From NCBI RefSeq assembly GCF_029168945.1, contig NC_083601.1:37809660-37873659 (forward strand): a stretch of DNA of 64,000 nt. The letters run 5' to 3'. Shown here piece after piece: positions 48,148-60,423 of the stretch; positions within the stretch are counted from its first letter, which is position 1, and every line of letters starts with the position of its first letter. Below the pieces are notes generated by a model that saw nothing but the letters and a program-made list of their open reading frames with translations, searched no databases and was not told the origin of the DNA. This stretch comes from Cannabis sativa. Taxonomy: Eukaryota > Streptophyta > Magnoliopsida > Rosales > Cannabaceae. Made by a program: the position numbers and the translations under genes.

Positions 48148-49523
48148 ATGCTAAATATGCCAACTGTATCTCTTCCTAAACCTCCCCCATTCAACAAAAG
48201 TAGTAGTAGTACAAGTGAAGATAATAATAATAATAATAATATTAGTGAGAAGATAAACCCTTTGGTTTTTGACTCGAAAGTTGTTCAATACCAAGCAACC
48301 ATACCCCAAGAATTTATTTGGCCAGACCATGAGAAGCCAGGCTCCACAGGACCACCTGAGCTAGTGATCCCTCCCATTGATTTGAAGGGCGTTTTTGATG
48401 GAAATGAAGTGGCAATGTCTGATGCATCAAAGCTGGTCAATGAGGCTTGCAAAAAACATGGTTTTTTCCTTGTTGTCAACCATGGGATCGATTCTGAGCT
48501 CATCAAGAAGGCACATCACTACATGGACCACTTCTTTGAAATGCAGCTCTTGCAAAAACAGAGAGCTCAGAGAAAGGTTGGTGAGCTTTGTGGTTATGCT
48601 AGCAGCTTCACTGGAAGATTCTCCTCTAAACTTCCATGGAAGGAGACACTCTCTTTTCGATTCTGTCACGACCAACAGTTTCCCACCATTGTTGAGGACT
48701 ACTTCGTTGGTGTAATGGGTGAACATTTCAGAGACTTTGGGTAAGATTACAGGACAAATTATACCATGCAAAAACATTACTTGTGTGTATATGTATATTG
48801 TAAGTACTGACTCTATTTTTCATGTGTATGTTTACTGTGAGTTTAGGAAAGTGTACCAAGAATACTGTGAAGCCATGAGCAAGATCTCACTTGGGGTTAT
48901 GGAGCTTCTGGGGATGAGCCTAGGAGTTGGGAAAGAGTATTTCAGAGAATATTTTGAAGGAAATGATTCCATAATGAGATTGAATTACTACCCAGTTTGT
49001 CAAAAACCCGATCTAACACTGGGGACTGGGCCTCACTGTGATCCAACTTCTCTAACAATACTTCATCAGGATCAAGTGGGTGGTCTTCAGGTGTTTGTTG
49101 ATGATACATGGCATGCCATTACTCCTAATCCAGATGCTTTTGTTGTTAACATTGGTGACACTTTCATGGTATAATTTATTGGTAACACTAGGTAGCTAAC
49201 AAGTTCTGGTTTTTACATATAGTTTAAATAGTTAGTTGTGATGGTGTGTTTTGCAGGCTCTATCAAATGGGATTTACAAGAGTTGTTTGCATAGAGCAGT
49301 GGTAAACAACAAAACAGTGAGAAGATCTCTGGCTTTCTTCCTCTCCCCAAAGATGGACAAATTGGTAATTCCACCAAAATGTTTGGCGGGTCCCAATAAT
49401 CCGAGGTTGTATCCTGATTTCACCTGGTCTTCTCTTCTAGAATTCACTCAGAAGCATTACAGGGCAGACATGAAAACCCTCAATGCCTTTACCCAGTGGA
49501 TCATTTCTCACCAAATCAACTGA
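48148..49523 (+). CDS. GA20ox: Gibberellin 20-oxidase, complete
   Basis: GA20ox is a cytosolic 2-oxoglutarate/Fe(II) dioxygenase that oxidises carbon 20 of GA12 and GA53 in successive steps to GA9 and GA20, a rate-limiting step of gibberellin synthesis. Three exons (48148-48740, 48847-49168, 49257-49523; 1,182 nt) encode 393 residues, the usual length and exon number. The GA20ox signatures [11 protein letters not shown] (about residues 171-181) and [20 protein letters not shown] are present. Fe ligands are H261, D263 and H317; the 2-oxoglutarate site is R327-x-S329. Both introns have GT-AG ends and keep frame. A second in-frame ATG at 48157 ([10 protein letters not shown]) is an alternative start. 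A six-Asn run encoded by AAT repeats near residues 26-31 is likely length-variable. Members of this family are usually feedback-repressed by gibberellin, which the sequence does not show. The paralogue number is not assignable. Confidence 0.95.
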
Positions 49524-49760
49524 TGAAAACACAGACACACATGATCATATATAATAATAAAAATAATAATGAAAAAGATAATAATAGTACACTCCGATTT
49601 GATTTTACTATGAGCTCTGTTTGTTGTATTTCCCAGGCTGGTCCAAAAAGAGTGATTGATACTGTTGTGATCAGTGATTGTCACAATTGATGGAGAGAAT
49701 TATGTAAATGAAATGAAAAGAATATTTTGATATATTTATAATTATTAGATTGTTATTGGA
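49524..49760 (+). other. GA20ox 3' UTR
   Basis: AT-rich DNA after the TGA with several near-consensus poly(A) signals (AATAAT at 49553 onward, GAATATTTTG near 49719). Length is estimated. Confidence 0.4.
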
Positions 49761-50096
49761 GTGTGATGTTATTATAGACAACGGTTACTTTGCTTGTTAT
49801 AATTTTGTTCTCTTCTAATATTATTAAATCAAGATTATATATTTCTTTGGCTAATAGTGATGTGTTGTTGTTGTTGTGAATGTGTTGACATTGCCAAATT
49901 GGACTTTTTCTCCCTGCTTTTGACTTGTTTGGACTATAGATTAATTAGAGGATGAAAAAAAAGCTGTGATAATTCTAGGTTCTCAAAAATAATAATAAAA
50001 AAAAAAAAAGAAAATCCGTCCATTTTTTCCTCATTAAATTATGAGCTCCAAACAAAAGTGTTAAATACCTTGAATTCAATTCGAGCATATGACAAA

Positions 50097-50130
<34 letters not shown>

Positions 50131-50850
50131 ACAAAAATGGAAGTCTAAAATCTTGAAGAAAAAAATAATAATAATAAGTTGACTAACATTATATTACATT
50201 TGTATTTTCACTACTCAACTAGTTTGTGTTTTATTAACCAAAAAAACTAGTGTATTTTTGGGTTACTCACTCTATAAATACTAGCTATATCATTGAAGAT
50301 TTGCTAAAAAAAACTACTACTTAACTGAAGATTATCCTATGCCTTTTAAAGATATATAATTTATAATAAAATATAGTATTTTGCATCATATGTTTGGTTA
50401 ATAATAGGGTTCTAGTATATAGTTGCATGCACATGTAGGAGTAATACAAATACTAGTAGCTACTAGGTAGGTAGGTAGATAATTTAGCTAGACTACTGAG
50501 TCACATACAACCTTACAGTTGACTTTTTTCTTTTCATTGTGAATATAAATAGGAGTGCACAATAGTTTTATGCCTTATCATAATATATTTATGTTATGAT
50601 CCTTATTATCATGGTCCAACTGTACTTTCCATAAGTTAGCCATGTTTATTCCCACTGTTTGGGAAAATAGGAGGGGACCGGAGGTGTTTCACCATAACTA
50701 GATGAGTTATGCTCAAAAAAACAAAAAAGAAAACTTTTTTATGCTATTTGTTTACTTCAATATTATTCGTGCTATTGTGTAAAAAAAATATTATTGGTGC
50801 TCAATATCACAAAAAAGTATTTTATTATTATTGGTACAATTTAATATTAT
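49761..50850. other. AT-rich intergenic DNA with AAT microsatellites
   Basis: No gene recognised. An (AAT)n run lies at 50097-50125 and shorter ones near 49986 and 50165. Confidence 0.45.
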
Positions 50851-50851
50851 T

Positions 50852-51790
50852 ATTTTTTTTAAAACAAAAATTTTCATTAAATAGAGCACTCGTTTTGTTC
50901 AAGATACAAGAAAAATGCACAGGTGGAACAAAAGACTGTAAAAATACGATAAGTCCATAATAAAAAATTTCTCACAACAACATGCACATCTCAATTAGCA
51001 AAGCCTTTAATAAATAGTAAAAACAAATTATAAAATGACCTTAACACAAACTTACTATCTTCAATATAACTAAACCAAACATAGAACAAAACACTAAAGG
51101 ACTTCAGATAGCTTCAATAGACACCAAACTATCTGATTCAAGTATCACAAACGAGTAAGTTTGATCTTTAATTTAGCCAACTAAGCGCCTCCTTAATGTC
51201 GAGAGCCTCACTCAGCCACATCAGGCTCGATACTACCTAGACAGCAGTGTGCTCTTGCCACCACCAACAAACTAGACGGATCATGAACAATGAAGCCAAT
51301 TCCAAACTGTCCTTCCAAAGGAAAAATTGTAGCATCCACCTTAACTTTGGCGCCTGAAATTGGTTTCACGCACAACTCCCTCCTATCACCTTCAAGCAAT
51401 GGTCTTGTTAGAGGTATACTACTCCCACTACAAAAAATATCATTTTTACCAGCACAGTTCGCTACTGCGCTGGTAAAAGTAACTTTTACAAGCGTATTTT
51501 GTAAACTGCACTGGCAAAGAAGTCAAAGTTTTACAAGCGTACATTTGCAGTGGCTAAAATCTATTTTTTATTGTGCTAGGAAAAGTCATCTGGCAAAAGT
51601 TCTAATACCAATATTGATTTGCCAACCCCATTTTGCCAACACATTACAAGTAAATTCTATTTTACCAGCGTAATACCAATTTTTGCCAGCACAAAAATGT
51701 GCTGGCAAAAGTGACATTTCTTGTAGTTCCCTACCTTGAACCTTACACCATTGGTCAAAAGAGTTATCCACAAACATAACAACTCTAGTA
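50852..51790 (-). pseudogene. LINE pseudogene (RNase H-like domain) split by a CACTA MITE
   Basis: The minus strand reads FVDNSFDQWCKVQG at 51774 downward, is interrupted by the CACTA MITE, and resumes after it with VKVDATIFPLEGQFGIGFIV (about 51345-51284), VHDPSSLLVVARAHC and then, after frame breaks, EALDIKEALSWL. This matches the RVT_3 RNase H-like domain of plant LINEs (usually VNVDAA...GIGxVxRD...EALAxREAL). The T-rich tract at 50852-50861 (plus) would be the A tail. Multiple stops and frameshifts show that it is dead. No target duplication was found, so the outer limits are approximate. Confidence 0.65.
51426..51727. mobile_element. Non-autonomous CACTA MITE, copy 2
   Basis: This copy starts CACTACAAAAAATATCA and ends TTTCTTGTAGT; the final G of the expected TAGTG is lost. 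The trinucleotide TCC flanks both sides if the end is taken at 51727. It aligns along its length, in inverted orientation, with copy 1 at 20486-20800, sharing the GCTGGTAAAAGT / ACTTTTACCAGC subterminal repeats. It is nested in the LINE pseudogene and therefore younger than it. Confidence 0.83.
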
Positions 51791-53960
51791 ACAATCCATT
51801 ATTTTTACTAATTTTTTGCTGAACAAAATGTATTTTAGTAATTTTAAAACTTTACAAGAGTATTTTTGTAATTAAAAGTTTTAGGTTGTAAAATTATAAA
51901 GAAAATATAGAAAAAGAATATTTTTAAAAATTCTCCTTAATATTATATATTTAAAATAAATATATATATATTCTAAAATATAATATTTTAGTGATGTAAA
52001 AGAAATAGAGACTCGGGTATAGTATAATATAAAAATTTAAGGTAAAATAGACAAAATGTAATTTTAATGATATATTTTAATAAATAGAGTAGAAAATCAG
52101 TGCTCGAAAATACTAATACTTTTTAATGACATTATTATTATTGGTATTGAATCTCATATATTTTATATTAAATTAGAAATAAGAAATCTGATTGTATCAA
52201 AGAAAAGATGATATTTCATTTTATAAGGTCTTTAGACTGTAAAAGAATGTCTTTTAGCAAATTCTTCGAGAAAAGTTGAGAAAAGAGAGAATAAAGAAAG
52301 AAAAAGAGGGAGATGTTTTGTATCAAAAACAGAAGTGGAGAGAAGAAAAAAGAAAATGGAAAGTGGAAAGAATTTTTTTACAAGAAAGTAAGTGTGAGAT
52401 TACGGTCTAAATTATTTTTTAAAAGTATATATAGACGCATATTAATAATTAATTTACGTTCATACTAATATATTTTTAGTAAATCGAATTTTTTCCAACA
52501 TACCAAACAATTAAAACACAAATATATCTTTATTTCCATCTTTTTTTAATGCTTTATTCTCTTATATTTCTTTCAGCTCTATTTTCTAATAAACCTTGAG
52601 TTATTTTATAATTTTCTAATTATGATCATAAAATGCACATATTATATACATGTCATGAATATTGTATCATAAGCAATTTTGGTACGAAGACGAAATTCAT
52701 CTAAATAGATGCATTTTATTAGATTATCTTTTATTATAAATAATTACATATAGACAAGAGAATAGAGATGCTTAATCAGTCACATGAGCCAGTAAAAGAT
52801 CCATGTGTTTGTATCATTTTAATCCAACAAGGCATAGATTGTCTTCTTTTGCTGTAAAGAGAATGGTTTCGCTCATCATTATAGAATAGAGACAGTTATG
52901 TCTATATATATACATACAATACAAAAAATATTTATATACGATAAAGACTCATAACAGATATTAGTAAATAATTAATATAAACAAAGAATATTATACACAC
53001 AAACTGTTACCTATTTTAAAATTAATTATTGGCGAAACCCTACAAAGCAAAATCCACAAACCAAATGCATTAATTTATTATTGTATATTCACACTAATCA
53101 TACTAGACGTACGGCTATGACTTCTTTTTTAAATCACTATCGAAAGAGGCATATATATACATATACAATTATTTTAGTCTGATAATAAATTAAATATTAA
53201 ATTCAACATTTCTCAATCAATACCTTTTTTTGTTATACTTTCCATTATTTACCAACAAAACTCTTCATGCTCGCTTTGCTATATATATCAGGCTAATTGT
53301 TGCACTTATAATTTCAAACTTATTATATTATTTACAGTTAAATATTTGTGCATAAAAAATAAGGATTTATGGATTTTTTATTTATTTATTTGCTTTGATT
53401 GACGTATATATTTTGTAATAACTACTGTTCTTAAATATTTTAGGGAGTCTTTTTGTTAAAAATTATAGCATCGGTCTAATCTGAATAATCTCAGTTGACC
53501 ACTGCATATTAAAATTTGATATTAGTTTTGTCATCTCATTTTGCTCCTCACATTGACGGAAAAACAATAGTTTTATTGGCTCTTAATTTTATTTAATTTT
53601 TATTTTGACTGTTCTTTGATTTTTGGTGGGGGAGTGGACCACCATATTTTTAATATTAGAAGATTCAGTAAAATATATTGGCAACTTTAAAAAATTAATT
53701 TTCAAAAAATAAACTTTGAAACAATAATAAATTGTGATTTTCTCGCTTAATTTAAACTTTATCTTGAACTTGTATATAGCAACAAAAAGCGGATGCAGTA
53801 AAATACATATCTTTTGGTAATCAATTAATTAACTGTTAATAAAAATAAATTTGTTCTCTTGCCAGAAAAGAAAAAATTAGTGCACATTTACTGTTAGACA
53901 AAACACATTAGATCCATATAGGACTCTTCTGCGTTGAATTAAAAAAAGTTCTCCTGAGAT
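51791..53960. other. AT-rich intergenic DNA
   Basis: About 2.2 kb with no gene, RNA or bounded repeat recognised. A purine-rich patch (GAGAAAAGAGAGAATAAAG) lies at 52275-52380. Confidence 0.4.
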
Positions 53961-53969
53961 TTATTTTAA

Positions 53970-54371
53970 GACTAATTAGAATTTTTATCTCCTAAATTTT
54001 AACATGTATCAAATCATGTTTTTGAATTTTTTTTTTGCCGTTAAAAATTTTCTCTCATCTATTGAGATTGTTAGATTTAATGACTTTTGTCTAATTTCAT
54101 TCAATTTTACTATTTCAGTTATTGTTTATGTATTAAATTATGCTCTCTAGACTTTGATATCTACCAAATTATGTCACTCGAACTTTAACATGTATTAAAT
54201 CATGCCCTCTGAACTTCCACTCATGTTAGACTTTTTTTTACAAAAAATTAGACAAAAATCCTTAAATCCAACAATCTCAATTGTTCAGGGGTTATTTTTA
54301 ACAACCTTAAAAGTTCAATGGGCATGATTTTGTACATGTCAAAGTTTGGGGGATAAAAATTCTAATTAGCC
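53970..54371. mobile_element. MULE-type MITE, family A copy 2
   Basis: Termini GACTAATTAGAATTTTTATC and, inverted, GGCTAATTAGAATTTTTATC are flanked by the exact 9-bp duplication TTATTTTAA (53961-53969 and 54372-54380), which places the family in the Mutator superfamily. The interior closely matches the copy at 32376-32741, for example ATTTCATTCAATTTTACTAT and TTAAATCCAACAATCTCAAT. Non-coding. Confidence 0.82.
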
Positions 54372-54509
54372 TTATTTTAAAGTGGGAACTACATGATCAA
54401 GTGGTATTGCTGCATGTGCAAATTCAATATGGTGGGATGTGTTGTAGTAGATTATTTTGAGAAATTTGATTATATATGCACATTAATGGGGGAAATTAAT
54501 TTTCTAAAC

Positions 54510-55290
<781 letters not shown>

Positions 55291-57902
55291 AAATTAGTAT
55301 ATGTAAGCATAACAAATTAAATTTTCCATTATTTTTAAGGTTTCTTTTTCTATGTCTTGGCCCCACATCATTGTCTTTCTTGTATAATGAGACTCAGCAG
55401 TAGATTTTAATGTGTCATACTCTTTGGATCTCCTTTTTTTTTTTTAAGAAACCTCCACACTCTTCAATCTCACTTTACAACCTACAAAATTTCAATGAAA
55501 CTAAAGACCAACAAAGAAATTCAAGTAACAATTTAAAAAAATTAGTCTCTTCCATTTGCCTTTGTTTAGATCACTCATCACTTCCAAGTTCCAGTACAAA
55601 GCACGAATGACGATCATTAACCTGAGTTTCTTCAACAAAAAATTTGAATTTTTTTAACAAAGCTCTTTTGCCACAATTTATAGAAATTTGAACCCAATTT
55701 ACCACTGCCACACTACACAATTGAGAAGACGACAAAAACTCTGGTTTTTTTTTTGAAAAAAAAAATTATGTAAACATTATTATCAAAATCTTCTCCAACT
55801 TAAAAAAAAAATTGTAGAAAAAAAAAAACAATATTAAAACATTACTTATTTTCACTGTTGTCAGATTACACAATCATTTATTTAATGTAAATTTTCATCT
55901 TAGGCTACTAGACCTATGATATTAATGTACATCTCACGAATGAAAATAAAGTATTAAATGCCTCATTTATGGATAATTCTCATATATATATGGCATTGTA
56001 GAATTCTCATTGAAGGTAAATATATGTATAAATATATATGATTTTGATATATGTTATGAAGTAATGTGATCGATAAATATATAGAAGAAAAAAAAACTCG
56101 AGTAATATGCAATTTTTTCTTTCAAAAGAAAGACAATTTATTTTGAATAGTTTAATTATTGGAAATGCGTACTAGATCTAGAACTTCTAGTGTTTCATAA
56201 ATGTATTTTAACTTTGTTGTCTTGTACTGTTGTACACTCTAGCATAACAAAAAAATTTATATTTGAAAAGTTTAATTATTGGAATTACTAGTACTGCTTC
56301 ATAATTCTAAATTGACTTGTTATATTGTACTGTTGTACACTAAAATAATTAACCTGGAATCCTCTGATTTGTCGAATTATATATAGTATTATATATTAAA
56401 TTGTATTATTGTGCCTTTATTCAAAAAAAAAAAAAAAATTGTATTATTGTGAGACACTCTCTCACATAAAATAAATAGTAAAATATTGAGTCATTATAAA
56501 AATATAGACTACTTCACTTATAAATGATTAATTTTAAAATGTAACCTTATGATTCTTCCCCGTAAGAAAATATTCATGAGCATAATAAAAAAAAATGAAA
56601 ATTACTATATTATATGTACATTTATAAAGTCGATTTTCTACGACTTGAGATTTTATATCCTCTTGATATATGTTATAAAATTAAAATGTCATCTAGTAGG
56701 TTCATTTAAAAGTTCATGATAAGTCCAAGATCCAAAAATAAAAGAAATAAAAATATTTTTATGTTGAAATAAGTACATATTAGAGCAATATATATGTATT
56801 ACAGCCTATAGATGCAAAAGTTCTCTATTGTAAATTGTTAAAGAGTATTTTTATAAAAAAGTGCTAACTACACTATGATGATATTTTTTTTATATTGGGG
56901 TAGAAGAATTTGAATTTAGAATCTTTTCTTTGTGACGAAAAATATGAAATCATTAGAAATGCTCTAAATAACAATAATTTTTAAAACTTGTTGAAGTATA
57001 GCTTTGTCACAATATCTTTAATTTTAGTTTTTATTTTTACTCCAAAAAAAAAACAAACTATAAAACAAAAAGAAAGATAACATTTAGTAGCGATTTTCAC
57101 AAAGTGAATTTCATAATAAACATCTGAAAATGATAACAAATTATGAAATAAAATGACCTCATAGTCACTATCCACTTATTCGTTTATCTACAACAACTTA
57201 TTATTATTTCATATCAAGCTAGCTATTATTCAATAATATTAATTAATGACCTCATAGCTACACATAATTCTTTAAAAGCTACTATGTCGAAACCAAACAA
57301 TTGAAATTGATCACTATAGTTTTGAATATAAATCCAGTCCTAACATAAGAAGGAAATAAAAGAAAAGTATAATAGAACGTCCTAGGGGCAGCTACCTGTC
57401 TCATTTGTTTTAATAAAAAGAAAAAGTTTATATGTGAATAATTTAATAAGTTATGTGTATAACTCGATTCAATTTAATTATAATCAACCCTGAAATACAT
57501 ATTTGAAATCTAATTATATGATGGGATGAGATAAAATGTTATTTTTTAATATCTAAGTAGATCAAATCGGTTGATGGACAGAGTATTTAAAAATCTAACT
57601 ATTATTTCAATTTGATTTGGATGAGTTAATTATATTTTATATTATTATGCTTAAAATATTAATAATATAATTTTACTTTTAAAAAATAACGAATTTAATC
57701 TAATTAAATAAATATTAAATTTAAAATATTGAATGAATCAAATTCAATAAAAATAAAATACTTAATCTAACATAAGATAAAATTTGAACTAATTTGTAAA
57801 TATATACATAAAATACATCTCACGTATTAAAACCAACTAATCCAATATTCTATTGAATTTGATCGGTCAGTTAAGATAATTAAAATTAATTGAATCGGCG
57901 CG
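55291..57902. other. AT-rich intergenic DNA
   Basis: No gene recognised. The segment 56880-56970 carries, on the minus strand, AAATTCAAATTCTTCTACCCC plus an A-rich stretch, reminiscent of a decayed tRNA-derived SINE tail region; this is not firm. Confidence 0.4.
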
Positions 57903-58333
57903 TGTAACGTCCCGCTTCAAGCCTCCATTTGGTCCTTACACCTATGGAATAATGGCTCTTGTACACGAGTACGTCACTCAGGCTGCTTCATGGACTGATG
58001 ACTGACCTTACACACCAACACGAGTGTTTCCAGCGTGATTTGTCCTCACTCGCACGCTTCCTAGGAAAACTTTTCAGGAGGTCACCCATCCTAAAATTGC
58101 CCCAGGCCAAGCACGCTTAACTGTGGAGTTCTTTCGTGATGGGCTACCGAAAAACAAGATGCACCTTGTTGATATAGGTGGTACCAATCAATCCATTTAA
58201 GCTCTATTCAACTGTGTAGTCTCATACCTACACAGTCTTAGAATCATCCCACTTGACATTCCCCAGGCGGTGTGAGATTGTACAGTTTACCCGGTATTTC
58301 CCCTTACGGATCACGGGACTACTGACTGTCACA
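57903..58333 (-). mobile_element. Cassandra-type solo LTR carrying 5S rRNA sequence
   Basis: The 431-bp segment has inverted LTR ends: TGTAACGTCCCG at 57903 and, on the minus strand, TGTGACAGTCAGTAGTCCCG from 58333. Flanking 5-mers are GCGCG and GCTCG, a one-mismatch target duplication. On the minus strand it contains a 5S rRNA-like region with both internal Pol III control regions (separate feature). 5S sequence inside an LTR is the hallmark of Cassandra TRIM retrotransposons. No second LTR or internal region is nearby, so this is a solo LTR left by recombination. GC content is clearly above the surroundings. Confidence 0.85.
58065..58145 (-). other. 5S rRNA-derived region in the Cassandra LTR
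   Basis: The minus strand reads AGAACTCCACAGTTAAGCGT followed by GCTTGG (58132-58107), the 5S A-box region, and AGGATGGGTGACCTCCTG (58092-58075), the 5S C-box region. Both match plant 5S rRNA at nearly every base. The sequence between and outside them has diverged, so it is not a 5S gene, but Pol III factor binding may be retained. Confidence 0.85.
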
Positions 58334-59577
58334 GCTCGGCTAGCAAAATCTAATATAAAAACATTGGATGTAGCCCCTATACTTTAAATTCCTAATTACG
58401 CAAATGTTTTGCAAAGTCAGGCTAAATTAACATCAAGCATAAGCTCAATCAAATGCGCACAAAATTAAAAGAAGAAAAATAAATTGAAAAGCATTAATTG
58501 TGTGTATAGTCTAATTCTATAGATGGTAATGGTATCCTCTTTCAATGATCAGCTTATTCTTTCACTTTACCTTATTAAGATAACGAAAAAGTAGTTATTA
58601 CTGCCTTATGGCCGACATTTATTAATTGTGCAATAATTTCCTTTTTATCATCATCAAATGGGTTACTAATGTGTATGAGAGACCTAAGTCAAAAGGATCT
58701 CAACCTCAACTTGCCACTTTTGGGTGCCTTGTGATTTTTATAAAGATATATTATATATATTTCACTTATATATATTATATGTATGCATGTATGTATGTGT
58801 GGGTGGGGTACATGGCCATCGCCATCGAACCCATGAACATATTTTATATTCTTTTTGGTCAAGTGTGATTGATCTATATTATATATGAGTATGGTTGGTT
58901 CCATGTTGATGAGCTCTTGTCTATTATATGTCGGCCATGGATATGTAGATGAAAAAGGAAGGGTGGACAAGAAGAAGCGTTTGAGCTGTGTTAGATTTAA
59001 AGATTTCGAGATTAAAAGAATATTTTGGTCATAGGACTAGTCTAATCTACACACTATATACATGAAAAGAAAAATGTTAATTAGTGCTTATCAAACACAA
59101 CAAGATTTGGCATACTGTTAGTGAAATTTATCAAATTAATTAACAATTTAAAATATTAAAATTTACAAAATAATTTCACTTAATTTACTTACACGGTGTA
59201 AATTTATGGTCATTTTGCGACTATTTCATAATAGTCATTTATGGTCGAACGGACAGGATCGTGTTTTTGCGATCATACAATATTATTTTACTAATAAATT
59301 TTTTTTTAATAATAATTTAATAATGACTATTTTTATAAAATATTAATTCAATATCAAATATCAAGTTTTATATATTTTTTAGTTTAATAACTATATAGAA
59401 AATTAATAATCAATCACAAGTCAACACATTATATACATTAATGCTCATATAAAAAGTATAATAATATATATTAAATACGTGAGTTATACTGATATATGCA
59501 CTATATATATAATCTCAAGTTCCAACAATGTTAATAGTAGCATGAGTTCATCCATGTACATATGTTATTTTATGTAA
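58334..59577. other. AT-rich intergenic DNA
   Basis: No gene recognised. The 58626-58970 ORFs on either strand lack family features. Confidence 0.4.
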
Positions 59578-59585
59578 TTGTGGAC

Positions 59586-60415
59586 GGGAAATTTGATTTT
59601 CTATACTTAGAAAATCAAAAAAAAATTTCCCTAAACTAAAAATTTAAAACCTAAAAAAACTATTCTTTTTTTTCAAAACCCCAAAAATACCCCCCTCACA
59701 ATATTCTCTCTCTGCATCATCTCTCCCTCCCTCTATCTCACCCCAACCGCCCACCCTCACCCGAACCACCCTCACCCACCCACGTCAACCCCAACGCCGA
59801 TCACCACCCTCACCCCCGTCGACCACGACCCCAACCCCCCGACCCCAACCCCAACCCGAAAGAGCAACCCCACTCTCTGAAACTTTTTTTTTCCTGCGAT
59901 TTGAGAGAGGGAAGAAGACAGAGGTCCGATGGTCGGACCTTGGGGGTCCGATGGGTCCGACCATCGGACCCATCGGACCCCAAGGTCCGACCGTCTTTTA
60001 AATTTTTTTTTTTTTCTGCGATTTTGGAGAGAGAGGAAGAAAGAGGTCCGATGGTCGGACCTTCGGGTCCGATGGGTCCGACCATCGGACCCATCGGACC
60101 CGAAGGTCCGACCGGCTTTTAATTTTTTTTTTTTTCCTGCGATTCGAGAGAGAGGGGAAGAGAGAGGTCCGATGGTCGGACCTTGGGGTCTGATGGGTCC
60201 GATTGGTCGGACCCCATCGGACCCCATGGTCCGACCATCGGACCTGGGGTGTGGGATTCTTGGGACCGGCTAGATAGAGAGAGAAAGAGAGATAGTTTTA
60301 GTTTGGGGGTATTTTTGGGGTTTTGAAAAAAAAATGTATAGTTTTTTTAGGGTTTAAATTATTGGTTTAGAAATCAAATTTTTTGATTTTCTAAGTATAG
60401 AAAATCAAATTTCCC
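59586..60415. mobile_element. Inverted-repeat DNA transposon (830 bp) with tandem hairpins
   Basis: Both ends read inward as GGGAAATTTGATTTTCTATA, and the inverted repeats stay very similar for about 110 bp, to CAAAACCCCAAAAATACCCC. An exact 8-bp target duplication TTGTGGAC flanks it (59578-59585, 60416-60423). Long TIRs with an 8-bp duplication fit Mutator-like elements; hAT is the alternative. The near-identity of the TIRs suggests recent movement. The interior has a C-rich block (59718-59870) and three tandem units with hairpins; no transposase is present. Confidence 0.82.
59884..60245. repeat. Three tandem ~118-bp units, each with a GC-rich hairpin
   Basis: Each unit has a T-run, a CTGCGATT(T/C) word, a GAGAGAGG-type purine tract, then a palindrome made of GGTCCGATGG / CCATCGGACC words. 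Hairpins: 59931-59992 (29-bp stem with one bulged G, 3-nt loop), 60053-60113 (perfect 29-bp stem, 3-nt CCA loop) and a less perfect third at about 60174-60238. Reading frames across this block on both strands are artefacts of the repeats. Confidence 0.88.
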
Positions 60416-60423
60416 TTGTGGAC

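Noticed and set aside
58065..58145. Genuine 5S rRNA gene
   Set aside because: Only the internal control regions match; the ends of 5S are diverged and the segment lies inside an LTR with proper termini.
59772..60273. Overlapping GP/SD-rich open reading frames on both strands
   Set aside because: They follow from the GGTCCGATGG palindromic repeats; all frames stay open because the repeat lacks stops, not because of coding.
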